This document shows positions 23,269 to 35,855 of a DNA stretch of 64,000 nt, piece by piece (the stretch's first letter is position 1; every line of letters begins with the position of its first letter). The position numbers were made by a program, and so were the translations under genes. The stretch is from Silene conica (lineage: Eukaryota > Streptophyta > Magnoliopsida > Caryophyllales > Caryophyllaceae): positions 79,366,369 to 79,430,368 of the forward strand of contig CM055312.2 in NCBI GenBank assembly GCA_029255685.2. The letters run 5' to 3'. Below the pieces are notes generated by a model that did no database searches, had not been told where the DNA came from, and saw nothing but the letters and a program-made list of their open reading frames with translations.

Positions 23269-24616
23269 CCCTGTAACAGACTCGTTTTTTTTTATTTTCC
23301 GAAAATAACATGTTTTATTTTCACATGGCTTAAAATAATATACTGTATACGAAAATAGTATATTATTTAGTGAAACGGTTCACCCTCGTTTGATACATAT
23401 TGTTTTAAAACAGTTTAAAATAATGGATTATATGTTTGTTAAAATTGGTGATTAAAACGGTATAGTCACTTAATTTTAATCTTAAAAGGTGGTTTGGTAT
23501 AAATTTATTATTCATAATAACAGTATTATGTCATGTATAAATTGTTTTTAGTTGATGCATTTTATTTATCGTCTTGTGAATGTCTTGAATGCTTTCAATA
23601 ACGTATTTAATTTTTGCAAACGGTTGTAACTTAGTGTGGCCTTAGAAGATTGTGTCACCGTAATGAAGGGACACGATCTTGCTTGTAATTTTGAGATCTT
23701 GAATCTCCGTTTTGGGTTTTTGCCATGTAATTACTTTTGTATTTAAATTAGAATGTATCTAGGATTACTTTTGTAATTTAAATTAGTAATTTTGTGAAGA
23801 CCAAAGACAAGACGGAGACCGGATGCTCACTCCCGCTGCAAGGACCAAGATAGAACATCAAGACAAGCTTCTAGGGTCCAACGGTGGATTCCAAGTTGTT
23901 TTATGTTTATTTTGGTAGGATAGGCCACACTAGGACTTTTATTTACGTTTATTGCATTTATCTTTACGCTTTCATCGATAATAGCTTGCATCATATTCCG
24001 CCTAAAAACCAAACCACCTATATCATGCCTGAAAACTGACTCATGTAGAGGTCACGCGTTAGTTTTCTGTGACAATACAGATGTCACATGTCAATTTAAA
24101 AGCCATCACTTTATTTAATTCATTCACGCAAATGCTAGTTTTTAGTTCAATTAAATATGGATAAATAAGAGTTGATGGGGTCTTCCTCGTATAACCAAAA
24201 ATTGAGATTAGTCTTTATAAATCAGCCTCCCATGAATCCCTTCTTCGTCGGTAGGCATAATATGACCCCTTCTATGTCGGGTAAGTGGGAACAGATGATT
24301 TATTTTATCTCAACATCATGGTCACTCGATAATATTCCAGTGACTGAGATGGACTAATAGATAGGATTTACGGAAATCTATCGACCAAGAGTTACAACGA
24401 TTGGAATTAGCCAAACTGTGGGCTTATCAATATACGGAAATTGAGTCTTGGGATCGTTTATATAATTCTTGAGGGAGATCAATTATATAAATGCATGAGT
24501 CTACGAGTTTAAATTCAATTTAATATAGACTTAAATCACAACAATAAGTTGCTTATATGGTTTTGTTTTATCTTCTTTTCAGTGTAGAAGTTCATTAAAA
24601 CTGCTGTAAAACTAAA

Positions 24617-27600
24617 ATGGCTGGTGAAGACCCAATGCCAAGTGCCAAGCTAGCACGTGAATCCTGGCTAAAAGCCTTCATGGACTCCATGAATCAGTCA
24701 ACTAGACTGAGGAATGATGGGTCAAACTTCTCTGACTGGGAGGCAGCACTACGGAATGCTGCCATTGCTGACGGAAAGCTTAAGTTTTTAACTGAGCCCA
24801 TTCCGGCACACCCAGGAACTGGAGCTAGAGCCAACGATGTTCGCGCTCATAGCGACTTCGTCATGGAAGCGGGTGCGATAAAGAACGTACTCATCTATGC
24901 AATGGAATCTAATTTGCAAAGACGCTTCATAACCCATGGTGCAAACAAGATTTTCACCACGCTCACTAACGAATTCTCCAAGGCTCCGAGAATCGTTTCT
25001 TATGAGCATACCTGTCGCTTCTTTGAGGCGAAACTCCAGAAGGGCCAAGCTGTTAGCCCACATATTCTCAACATGATTGAGAATATCGAGAAACTGGAGA
25101 CCCTAAACTGCAAGATCAGTGAGAACATCATCGTTGATCGCATGCTTCATTCGCTTCATGATGGGTTCGCCCTCTTTAGGGCCAACTACTACATGAACGA
25201 CATGAAGAAGACTCCCCATGAGCTCCACTCCCTTCTCGTACAGACTGAGAAGGATCTAAAGTTGAGTGGGAGTCTAAAGCAGGATGTTCTCATGATCTCA
25301 AGTAAGGGAAAAGGTAAAGGGAAGGCTAAAGCTCAGGGCGACCTAGCGGTAGGTAGGCCCAGGTTCAAGAAACCAGGATTTGCTAAGAGTGGGCCTGGTG
25401 AGTCGAGTAACTCACAAGGCAAGACAAAGAGCAAGGATACAAGCATGGAATGTCACCATTGCCACAAGACTGGGCATTGGAGGCGCTCATGCCCCGTGTA
25501 TCGCGAGGACATTAAAGCAGGCCGTGTTACTCCTGTTGGTATGTCTTCTTCTTCTTTTATTCACATGATTGAGATTAACCATGCAAGTTGCGGAACTTGG
25601 GTACTTGATACTGGTTGTGGTTCTCATCTATGTAATCATGTGCAGGGCCTCCGAAACCAAGAACCCCTAACCAAGGGTGAGGTGGACCTGCGTGTCGGGA
25701 ATGGAGCACGTGTGGCTGCAGTCTCGAAGGGAACATACGTAATCCAGCTTCCAAGTGGATTCGAGTTATTTTTATATAACTGTTATTATGTTCCTAGTTT
25801 ATCCAAAAACATTATTTCAGTTTCTGCACTTGACAAACTTGGTTTTTCATTTGTAATAGAGAATAATAGCTGTATTTTCTCCTTACACAATATGATTTAT
25901 GGCAAGGCAGTTTCCATGAATGGAATTTATGTTTTAGATCAAACTACCGAGATATTACATGTGAATAATAAAAGAATAAAGGTAGGTGACAAAGATCAAA
26001 CTTACCTATGGCATTGTCGTATGGGACACATAAATGAGAAACGCGTTAAACAGCTCATACAGAATGGAGCTATTTCGCCCTTTGATTTCGAATCATATGG
26101 CACGTGTGAATCATGTCTCATCGGCAAAATGACTCGTATTTCCTTCAAAGGTGTTGGAATGCGCGCTGCCGACCTATTAGGACTCATACATACGGACGTA
26201 TGTGGCCCTATGTCGATCAACGCACGAGATGGCTATAGGTATTTCATCACTTTCACGGATGATTTGAGTAGATATGGCTATGTCTACTTGATGAAACACA
26301 AAAGTGAATCCTTTGACAAGTTCAAAGAATACCAGAATCGGGTACAGAACCAGCTGGGTAGAAAGATTAAAGCACTACGTTCTGATCGTGGTGGTGAGTA
26401 TCTTTCACACGAGTTTGATCAACACCTTAAACACTGTGGCATCGTGCTACAGTTAACTCCACCTGGAACACCACAATTAAATGGTGTGTCCGAACGGAGA
26501 AATCGAACTCTACTCGATATGGTTCGATCCATGATGAGTCACACCGTCGTGCCTGATTCATTGTGGGGCTATGCTCTTTTGTCGGCCGCTCTAATACTTA
26601 ACCGAAGTCCGTCTAAAGCTGTTGACAAGTCTCCATACGAATTATGGAAGGGAACGGTCCCTAACTTGTCCTTTATACGGGTTTGGGGCTGCGAGGCTTA
26701 TGTCAAGTGGAGACACGAGGATAAGCTCGGCCCGCGATCGGTCAAGACATACTTTATAGGTTATCCAAAGGGAACTTTTGGTCATTACTTCTACTCGCCA
26801 ACCGAACAACGTGTTTTTGTTGCGGCTAGTGCGACGTTCTTAGAGAAAGAATTTCTCGAGAACAAGTCGAGTAATAGAACCTTCGAGTTATCGGAGGTTC
26901 AAGAACCAACTGCCGAGCAACCATTGGAGGAAACAGTTCTTTCAACCAAGGCTGCGGTAGATATTCCTGAGGAACCTAGGAGGTCGGGAATAGTCTCTAT
27001 TCCTCCGGACAGATACATTGGTATGGTCGAGGAACATGATACAGATGACGTCTTACTCCTAGAGGGTAATGAACCCACAACCTATAAAGGTGCCATGACT
27101 AGTTCTGACTCAAAGCTATGGCTAGAAGCCATGCAATCCGAGATGGACTCCATGTATGAGAACAACGTGTGGGATCTTGTGGACCTACCTGCAAAGGTAC
27201 GTCCCCTTCAATGCAAATGGCTTTACAAGATAAAGCATGCCGTGGAAGGACAACAAGATATCCACAAGGCTAGACTAGTTGCTAAAGGTTTCACTCAAGT
27301 GCCAGGCTTGCACTATGATGAGATCTTTGCACCCGTAGTCATGCTACGTTCCATTCGGATTATCTTAGCGATCGCCGCATTTCATGATTATGAAATATGG
27401 CAAATGGACGTTAAAACCGCCTTCTTAAACGGTTATTTGGAGGAAGAGTTGTACATGGTACAACCCGAGGGTTTTATCGATCCAGCACATCCTAAGAAAG
27501 TTTGCAAGCTTAAGCGTTCCATCTATGGACTTAAGCAAGCATCGCGGAGTTGGAATCATCGCTTCGACCAAGTGATAAAAGAGAATGGGTTCATTCGATC

Positions 27601-28648
27601 AGTCGAGGAACCATGTCTCTATATCAAGTCGAGTGGGAGTAAGATTGTATTCCTAGTACTGTATGTCGATGACATACTCTTGATTGGGAATGACATACCT
27701 CTCTTATCTTCGGTTAAAGCATGGTTGAAAAACCATTTCCAGATGAAAGATCTGGGAGAGGCACAAAGAATTTTGGGCATCCGTATCTACAGGGATAGAT
27801 CACGACGGATGTTGTCTCTCAGTCAGGAGTCTTATATAGAGAAGATTCTGGAGAGATTCAGTATGACGAACTCCAAGAAGGGGTTCCTTCCCATGACTCC
27901 TGGGCTTCACTTGAGCAAGACTCAAGAAGCTAAGTCAGTGGAAGAGAAAGAGCGCATGAGTCGGATTCCTTATGCCTCGGCAATAGGATCGATCATGTAT
28001 GCCATGATATGCACACGTCCAGACGTTGCATATGCATTGAGTATGACCAGTCGATTCCAAGCTCATCCAGGTGAACCACACTGGATGGCCGTGAAAAACA
28101 TTCTTAAGTACCTACGGAGGACTAAAGATTGGGGATTGACTTATGGAGGCGACTCAACGCTCTGCGCCACGGGTTACGCAGATGCTAGCTTCCAAACAGA
28201 TCGAGATGACTCGAAATCTCAGTCTGGATTTGTCTTTACTCTTAATGGCGCTGCTGTCAGCTGGAAAAGTTCTAAACAGAGTGTTACAGCAGATTCTACA
28301 ACTGAGTCCGAGTACTATGCCGCCTCAGAAGCAGCTAAGGAAGCAATATGGATGCGTCAATTCTTACAAGGACTATCAATAGTGCCTAGTTCGAATGACC
28401 CAATCACCGTCTATTGTGACAATAGCGGTGCCATCTTCCAAGCTAAGGAGCATAAGTCTAGCAGCAAGGCTAGGCATGTACAACGGAAAGCTCATCTAAT
28501 CAGAGATTACGTGGAGCAAAAGGAGATTTTTATTGAAAAGATCGCTACGGATGACAACATAGCTGATCCTCTCACGAAAGCATTACCACGTGATAAGCAT
28601 GAAGGGCACATTCATTCCATGGGAATTGGATGTGTTCCTAAGTTGTAG
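24617..28648 (+). CDS. Copia element 2 gag-pol polyprotein
   Basis: A single frame of 1343 residues. Gag occupies about 1-230, the zinc knuckle CHHCHKTGHWRRSC 279-292, and the aspartic protease begins near WVLDTGCGSH (328-337). The integrase has a pre-integrase zinc region (LWHCRMGH) and a core with HTDVCGPM and SDRGGEY. The reverse transcriptase has QMDVKTAFLNGYL and YVDDILLIG, and RNase H shows TESEYYAASEA and ADPLTKALP. Such polyproteins package, reverse-transcribe and integrate the element. The frame appears uninterrupted, in agreement with the near-identical LTRs. Confidence 0.95.
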   Translation: MAGEDPMPSAKLARESWLKAFMDSMNQSTRLRNDGSNFSDWEAALRNAAIADGKLKFLTEPIPAHPGTGARANDVRAHSDFVMEAGAIKNVLIYAMESNLQRRFITHGANKIFTTLTNEFSKAPRIVSYEHTCRFFEAKLQKGQAVSPHILNMIENIEKLETLNCKISENIIVDRMLHSLHDGFALFRANYYMNDMKKTPHELHSLLVQTEKDLKLSGSLKQDVLMISSKGKGKGKAKAQGDLAVGRPRFKKPGFAKSGPGESSNSQGKTKSKDTSMECHHCHKTGHWRRSCPVYREDIKAGRVTPVGMSSSSFIHMIEINHASCGTWVLDTGCGSHLCNHVQGLRNQEPLTKGEVDLRVGNGARVAAVSKGTYVIQLPSGFELFLYNCYYVPSLSKNIISVSALDKLGFSFVIENNSCIFSLHNMIYGKAVSMNGIYVLDQTTEILHVNNKRIKVGDKDQTYLWHCRMGHINEKRVKQLIQNGAISPFDFESYGTCESCLIGKMTRISFKGVGMRAADLLGLIHTDVCGPMSINARDGYRYFITFTDDLSRYGYVYLMKHKSESFDKFKEYQNRVQNQLGRKIKALRSDRGGEYLSHEFDQHLKHCGIVLQLTPPGTPQLNGVSERRNRTLLDMVRSMMSHTVVPDSLWGYALLSAALILNRSPSKAVDKSPYELWKGTVPNLSFIRVWGCEAYVKWRHEDKLGPRSVKTYFIGYPKGTFGHYFYSPTEQRVFVAASATFLEKEFLENKSSNRTFELSEVQEPTAEQPLEETVLSTKAAVDIPEEPRRSGIVSIPPDRYIGMVEEHDTDDVLLLEGNEPTTYKGAMTSSDSKLWLEAMQSEMDSMYENNVWDLVDLPAKVRPLQCKWLYKIKHAVEGQQDIHKARLVAKGFTQVPGLHYDEIFAPVVMLRSIRIILAIAAFHDYEIWQMDVKTAFLNGYLEEELYMVQPEGFIDPAHPKKVCKLKRSIYGLKQASRSWNHRFDQVIKENGFIRSVEEPCLYIKSSGSKIVFLVLYVDDILLIGNDIPLLSSVKAWLKNHFQMKDLGEAQRILGIRIYRDRSRRMLSLSQESYIEKILERFSMTNSKKGFLPMTPGLHLSKTQEAKSVEEKERMSRIPYASAIGSIMYAMICTRPDVAYALSMTSRFQAHPGEPHWMAVKNILKYLRRTKDWGLTYGGDSTLCATGYADASFQTDRDDSKSQSGFVFTLNGAAVSWKSSKQSVTADSTTESEYYAASEAAKEAIWMRQFLQGLSIVPSSNDPITVYCDNSGAIFQAKEHKSSSKARHVQRKAHLIRDYVEQKEIFIEKIATDDNIADPLTKALPRDKHEGHIHSMGIGCVPKL

Positions 28649-29510
28649 TACTCTTTTATGAATTCATGTAATAATTCATTTTCTCGTGTACTCTATTCAA
28701 CCTTATTGTTTTGATATAAAATGTTTTGTTTTTCATGTGGAATTGTACGCCAATTTTGAACACCACAAAGTGAACTGATTAACATTACATCGTTTTGGTC
28801 CTTGATTACCCACTTGAGCTGATAACTCAGGTAATCATTTTGTGACGTTGGTTGATGGTGGGTTCAACGAGCCATAAGTCACGTGGATGACTGACCAATC
28901 ACAAAGGCGAGTTATACGGATATCTCGTAGGACACCCCGTGACATCGTTATGGAGTCCTAAATGTTTTATAACATTGGGTGCCAGGTCGTGGATAGGACC
29001 TCCATAGTGTTCCTTAGAGTCGAGTCTTTTGACTTTCAACTATTTCTTGAGATTAAGACAGATTTTGGGTAACTTTGGTTTCTTTCCCACGGTCACCGTA
29101 ACAGGGGCCAAGAGGATTTTTTCTGGGTTATTTCATGCTGGGCGATATCGGCAGGATTCGAGTTGAGGGAAATATCCAAACCCTTATCAGGATTTTATCA
29201 TTTCTCAGGGCCACTCGAGGAGTAGTAACTGAAATGCATGGCCATGCTCGAATACAGATTCGTTTTATCAGTTAAGTTACTCTCTAGTCGGGGAAACCAC
29301 TCTTGATACAGATCGCTTGTGAGATACGACCTTTGCGAATGCGGATTTGCAAATTGTCTTACATTGAGTGGGAGAAATTTTAAAAGGATATGAGATTCGG
29401 TTATCGCACCTACACTTGTACGGACAAGTGGGAGTTTGTTGGAGATTGTGTCCTCCACATGTAGTGTGATAACGTCATTGAACATACCCTTGTACGGACA
29501 AGTGGGAGAT

Positions 29511-30506
29511 TGTTGGGGCTGGTGTCCTTGACAATTAAGTACAATGACTTATTAAATCTCTTCAAGGATCACAAGGGCATACTTCTGTATTATTACCAGT
29601 TGATCCACGTTTATCAATAACGGTTGGCTTGCTAGATAAGTTTGACGTTATTGTCATACGGATGGCGGTGGTCAACTGGTCCCTATACGTCACACCTATA
29701 GGACACGTTTGAGAGATGTGAAGGTATGAAAATACAGTCACATTTTGCCGGATATGACTAAACGGTTAGTCAGAGGTATTGACTATTAAATTAGTCAATA
29801 AGATGTTGAGATTATTATTTAATACGGATTAAATAATTTTAGCTAATACGGATTACAAGATTAATTCGTAAATTAAATATAAACGGTTATATTTAATTAA
29901 ATATAGTATTCGCGTATTAATATAAACAGTTATATTAATTTGGGTAATTATACAATATCGTATTTTGTCAGACCATTATTAATATATCGACTGTATTAAT
30001 ATCTGATAACATGTTACGATTTATAAATAAAACCCGCGAACAACTTAAAGCTAAATGGGTCGAATCTCGCATTGGAATAAGGTAAGAGTGGAAAGCCCAC
30101 TCCTACCCTATGTCCAATTTCGGCCGGCCATGTGTAGTATATAAGGAGAGTCCTTCTCCTTATATCAACTACTCTTGGTGCACTGTTAAATTATCTCAAG
30201 GTAAAATTAGGGTTTTGAGACATTCTTTTCCCAAAACCTCAGATCTCACATCTAAAACTCAATAGCTCTCCCAATATTGCAAGGCAATTGGAGAGGATTT
30301 CTAGCTCTCGCGGCCACGTCTCAAACTAAGTCTTGGGTGCAAGTTATAGGAGGGAATTTACTTTAATTCCTGTTCTTAGGCCTTTTGCGCGAGGACTAAA
30401 GGTTGTACTACTTTTCTTATGCTTTTTAATCTTATGACGATATTCACGATTGTATTTTTCATTATAATCCTGTAATTTAGGGTGAATACGCGTTTTATTC
30501 CCCACA
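29511..30506 (+). repeat. 3' LTR of Copia element 2
   Basis: 996 bp, TG...CA, preceded by a purine tract and followed by the AAAGT duplication. Confidence 0.95.
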
Positions 30507-30960
30507 AAAGTACGATGCACATATGTCAATTTTATTATATCACAATGTTATAAATATATTCATAATAAAAATATGCACGATTAGTAATTAGTTAGAAACC
30601 GATTTTTATTCTCCAATTTGTTGTTCCAATTCCAATGCTTTCAAGCCTTTAAATCATTTATTTGCTTTCCATCAGATATATTATTCTATAACTCACAATG
30701 TTTTTTGGATAAATGTTATCTTCTAAATGATTTGTTTATATTTTATTTCTCATGAATTAGGAAGTGTTAATATTTCGTATAATAATATTGTTTTGATTAT
30801 ACTTTCGGATGAATGATCGAATTTTAATAATCTATATTTGGAATTGGATATAAATCTCTATTTACTGCGTGATTCCGATAGATGTTTACTACTAATAATT
30901 ATTATTAGAGTTTACCTATAAAGTTTTGATATTTACTTTACTCTCTTACTTTGTCCCAAA

Positions 30961-31236
30961 TCCATAAAATTATATTAAAAGTCTAACCTAAAAAATGTGA
31001 CATGACAAGTTTAATTATGGCGTGATAACTTTTATGTGACATGGGAAAAAAAGTGACATGGATTACCAATTTAAGAAAAATTAAAAAATACAGTATAAGT
31101 TAAAAAAAATTTAAAAAAAATAGAAGGTATAAACAAAAAGAAATTGTAATTGATCTCCTCTCATAATTTACCTTATTTATTTATCCATTATTTCATGTAT
31201 TAATGAAATGACCTTGTAACTTTTCTTTCATTATTA
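30961..31236 (+). mobile_element. Helitron-like 5' end and body, interrupted
   Basis: Begins A|TCCATAAAATTATATTAAAAG, a TC-start like the one at 33121. The sequence AAAAAATGTGACATG is shared by both. The body up to 31236 matches 20756-20960 and resumes after a minus-strand Helitron at 32731. Its 3' end was not identified. The spacer 30512-30960 before it is AT-rich with nothing recognised. Confidence 0.45.
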
Positions 31237-32730
31237 CTAGTTTTACGCCCGTGCAAAAAATGCACGGGCTTAATTTTATTAAATTGAAATGAATAAAAAA
31301 GTGAATATATATTTAATAAAAATATGATTTTAGTATTACAGTTATACTAATGTAAAATGTAAAAATAATTTATACGCTTAACTTGGATGGAATTAAAAAC
31401 ACACATTAGCTCGACATGATAAACAAAAATAAATATTATTTAAGATAGATTAAATATATATGTAGGATGGATAAGAAAAAACAGTAACATTATGAAAAGG
31501 AAAACTAAAATATTTGTCCTATATATTTAAGGGGCTGAAATTAAATTATTCTAAACTTAAAACGGAAAAATAGCCAATAAAAATAAGTATAAATCTGAAA
31601 ATTTTACTTATGGTTTAAATCCTAAATTCCTAATTATCCTAATTTACCTAATTAGTCTTGGTCGACTCTCCAACTACCCAAAAAAACCTGTTGTCCTCAA
31701 AAAGATGACATTTTGGCCCGTCTTCTTAAGGGGGAATTGGTCCGTCTTCAATGAGAATTTGTAAACCTTTATATAGGGATATAAGCATATAACAAAGTGA
31801 AAAATTATATGTTCGTTTATTTGATAAACTCCACATCTGCCTAACCTCATTTCAACTCACAACTTTGCCTTTTTTTCACTCTCTAATTCTCCCTCACTAC
31901 TTTTCCTTTAATCTAACTACTATGTCGTCTCTCTAAAATCTATTGGGGGTTCGTTACAACGGTCACCTTTGTTATCAAACTTAATAAATTACCTCTTTAT
32001 GTTTTTACAATTCCATCAATATTCTTTGTATTAATTAAATTGCTCAATTGATTGCTAATTAATGTTTAACGCATGAGAAAAAATCAAATGAAAAGTTTAA
32101 TTTTTTTCCGTCAAATATATAATACGGATTGTTATTTTGCGTATTTATTGTTGCAATTTTTTATCGTTTTTTTTTTTCATTATTTATATATTATATATTT
32201 TCATTTTTTTGGCTCGTTAAATTTGATATAAAATACGTGTTCAAAATATACTATCTTTAAAAATTTTTGCTACTCTCTTTTCATAAATTTTAAATTTTTG
32301 TTCTTCATCTTTGTTGTAAAGGTAAATATGTAATTTAAAAAAATATTGGTAATTATGCTCTTTGTACGACGAACAATAGTAATACTATCTAAATGCACTA
32401 CAAAAATTACGTTTTTGAGCGACCGTATTTAGCAGTAGCCAAAAGGACGACGAATATTAAATTCTCTCGGCTATTTACTTGTTGGTTTTTTAAAAATTAA
32501 AGTTATTGAAATCTAATGATTATTGAAAGTTAGTTAATTTTAATGATTTTAGAATTTATTGAATTAAAAAGAAATAAACCATTAAATTAACTAAAAAATA
32601 GAAAAATAGGAGGAGAGAGACTAATTAATTAACTTGGTGATCATGGTGGACCCTACATCAATAAAAATCAATTTTCTTTATAAAATTCAAGAACCAATCA
32701 AAATGCTTTAAATGACCTTCCTTTTATAGA
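31237..32730 (-). mobile_element. Non-autonomous Helitron, minus strand
   Basis: On the minus strand it begins TCTATAAAAGGAAGG at 32730. It ends with hairpin CCCGTGCA...TGCACGGG (31248-31268) followed by CTAG (31237-31240). Host A and T flank it and there is no target duplication. The interrupted sequence has an uninterrupted relative at 20930-21040, which supports both borders. It is 1494 bp with no coding capacity recognised. Confidence 0.72.
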
Positions 32731-33120
32731 TAGAGGATTATATATAGTCTTTATTTATGTACCATATTTTTTATTTTCCTTTGATTCATAAAATTTCGAG
32801 AGAATTAGTAATAAAAATTTTTATATATATGTCGAAATTATGAGGTTTTTAATTGCATATGGAGGAGAAAATAAATTTCAATGCAATTTGTTCATATATG
32901 GAAGGGTGACTTCTTTAGTGGAGTAGAAAATAAATTTCAATGCAATTTTTAGATGGTCGTTTCAAAACAACCAAGTTATTCACATTTTGGTTTGTCTGTC
33001 CTCCTGAATCAAAAATTGAATTGTATTAAACATTTATTTTAAAATATCGCTCCCTCGGTCGTGTTCGTTTTAAACAAATGATTGAGAGAGAGTGAATACT
33101 CCGTATAAGTTATTCACAAA

Positions 33121-33260
33121 TCTATAAAATCTTATTAAAAGGGTAACTAAAAAAATGTGACATGGCAAATTATAATGTGACGTGGCAAAATTTAAATGTG
33201 ACTTGGCATATTTAAATGTGACTTGGCATATTTAAAATGTGACATGACGTATTTATGTGA
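33121..33260 (+). mobile_element. Helitron-like 5' terminus
   Basis: A|TCTATAAAATCTTATTAAAAG is followed by several copies of ATGTGAC(A/T)TGGCA within 130 bp. It is homologous to the 5' end at 30961. Its 3' end may be one of those at 36704, 38046 or 38108, but the pairing is unresolved. Confidence 0.5.
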
Positions 33261-35855
33261 TAAATTATCAATTTATTATTACATGACATTAATTTATTTC
33301 ATTTATCTTTAATTCACTTATCTATAATATTAAATGATATTATCAATATTCTAAAATTAATTTTGTATATTAATACTTAATCCCCACCAAATTAATTAAA
33401 AGTTTTTCTTATTTAATTAATTTTTGTAATATAATATGTTAATAAACTATTCAAAACTCTTTATATTAATTAACAACCGTAATTTGCACTAATATTTTTT
33501 TTCCTATTTAGTTCATTTCTTGAATTTTTCAGCAATCAATTCTAATCTAATAATATGACAAAATAAATTAAGATTAAAATTAAAATATGGAAATATATGG
33601 TTGTCTGATGTCTATAAAAAACCATAATAGCTATAATAGTTTCTATTCACTCTATTTATTTAAAATATATTGTCCATGAGTTTCTACTTGTGGATTATAT
33701 TTCATGGTTTAATTTATTTATTTGACGATAATGAGTATATTGAGAATTTATTGATGAGTGGTGTTGTCGCTGTTGTTGTTGTTGTTGCTGCAGTGGTGAT
33801 GTTCAATAAAATATATTTTAATTTGCGATATATTTTAAATCACTCTGCAATTTTCTCTTAAGTCGTATTATTATATACTTGCTCAATTTCGTTTAATTGG
33901 ATATACTTTCATTAAATTAAATACATATATAAATATATAAATATAATATATAAATAAAAGGCAAGGCAAAGAATGAGTCAACAATTTTCATGCAAGTTAG
34001 ATTTTGTAAAAAAAATATACAAAAAAGGGAAAAAATAATTTAAGCAAACCTTTTACATTTAATTTATCTCTACTCCATGTTTATGTCTATTAAATTTGCT
34101 AATAATGAAAAAGGATGATTAAAAGTCACAAAACATTGTTTCATATTTATGTATATATTAAATTTGATAATAATAATAATAATAATTAATAATAATAATA
34201 AATATAAGTCGTCCAAAAGACATAAAATATATCATCAATTGGCTATAAATATTTGATGGAAAGACAACATTTGTGAGCCAAAATTCAAGCCAATATTTGG
34301 TTTACCTCATCACCGAGAGAATTGATGTGTAAATAATCATTCTTATCATTGTTTTTTTTAAGCTCTAATGGTTATGAAGTACTATGCCATTTTTGAACTT
34401 CACATATATGTTGTTTTGTTGTTATTTAGGGGCTATCAAGATTTGTGGAGTTGTGCTCTTTAAAGGTAAATATACTTACATTTTTATTATTCAAGGTCAT
34501 ATTTAAATAATTATTTAAGGAAAAATTTAAATTAATATAATTATAATGTAATATTAAATAAATCAAATTCAACCGTTTTGTTTGTTATTAATTGCTGTGA
34601 ATTTTTTTTGTAGGATGCTTCATTGGAGAAAGAGAACTATATGAAGAAGTGAATACTATAATTGCTTAAACAAATACTCCCATAGATTTCCCTCAATCTT
34701 ATCTATATAAAACCAAAAACATTTCAAGCATTCTCCTTAAGCCACATCATCACATTCATGTTTTTAATTTTATTTATTTTAAGTAATGTGAGACCCACAG
34801 AAAAAAAAAAAGTAATTATTTGCTAAAAAACTCTATGTTCAAGTTTTATACGTAAATGTTTACGTTTATATTTTCTACACGTAAATAATATTAGTGAATA
34901 ATAAGAAATAATGAATAACTTAGAACGTAAATAATTCAGCCCAAGTTTTACTAATAAATCACAGTGAATTAAGTCAACTATTAAAAATCCAGTCCAAATT
35001 TTTACTACAATTATAAATTGCAATTACAATAACAATTAAAATAAAGTACGAAAAAATACATCCACTATAATACTAATAAGATAAAATAAAATTTTAAAGA
35101 AGAATATAATAATACACATTAGCTCTAAAAACGCAAAAAAAAAATGTTATAGTAAATTTTATCGAACTATATATTGCATAATTCCGAAAAAATGACATGT
35201 GATCGATTTAAAAAGTAAAAAGAAAATCATTTAATTAAGATATATGATGAAAACAACATCACAATAAAAACATTATCTTAACATAGTTACAAAATGAAGT
35301 AAAGTATAGTAGCAGATATTGATAACATAATAGACCGGTAAGTTGTGAACATCATTAATTTGCAGCTATGATATAAAATAAAACAAGAATTTGAAAAAAA
35401 AACATACACATTTAACTAACTAAAGGTACGAATTTTAACAAAAGAAAATAATTAATTTAAAATAAAAATTATAGACATGCATGATTTTTAAAAAGATGAT
35501 AAAATGTGTAAATAAAATTAAATTAATGAGAGGAGCGATTTTGGTGCGGGTAATAAATTTCCATTAACATATAAAAGTTTTGGTTCTTTGACAAAATAAT
35601 GTTTTAGCTAATAATTTGTAAATTGTGATATGCTAAAATGATTTTTCGCAAATCACAAACAACTTTATCTAAGGTGGGCATCTGTCTTTTAATACTAATT
35701 CTTAATCAAGAACAACTTGATGTGGGGATTTTCAAACTTATAAGCAAGTGATGCTTGAAAAGTTTGATTTTCGATAATATATTTTTGTCTAATACAGCAT
35801 CTAAAATAGTTTAAAAAGTATTTCAATATGTAAATTTTTAAGATTACTTATCTTA
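33261..35855. other. AT-rich Helitron-type DNA
   Basis: Very AT-rich. A further Helitron-like 5' end, A|TCTATATAAAACC, is at 34702 and resembles the one at 35856. A short AAT microsatellite lies near 34160-34200. No gene was recognised; the open frame around 33670-33860 is low-complexity and hydrophobic with no family. Confidence 0.4.

Larger units (their letters stand above)
21795..30506 (+). mobile_element. Ty1/Copia element 2, looks whole, very young
   Basis: Complete LTR retrotransposon of 8712 bp. The 996-bp LTRs lie at 21795-22790 and 29511-30506, flanked by the duplication AAAGT (21790-21794 and 30507-30511). A primer-binding site (TGGTATCAGAGC) begins at 22793 and a purine tract AAGTGGGAGA precedes the 3' LTR. 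A long untranslated leader of about 1.8 kb precedes one gag-pol frame, and about 860 bp of untranslated sequence follows it. I count only two differences between the LTRs, which places insertion within roughly the last few hundred thousand years. No break was noticed. Lineage within Copia is not assigned. Confidence 0.96.

Noticed and set aside
32396-32480. CACTACAAAAATTACG, like the end of a CACTA transposon
   Set aside because: No partner terminus or 3-bp duplication was found, so a single short match is not enough.
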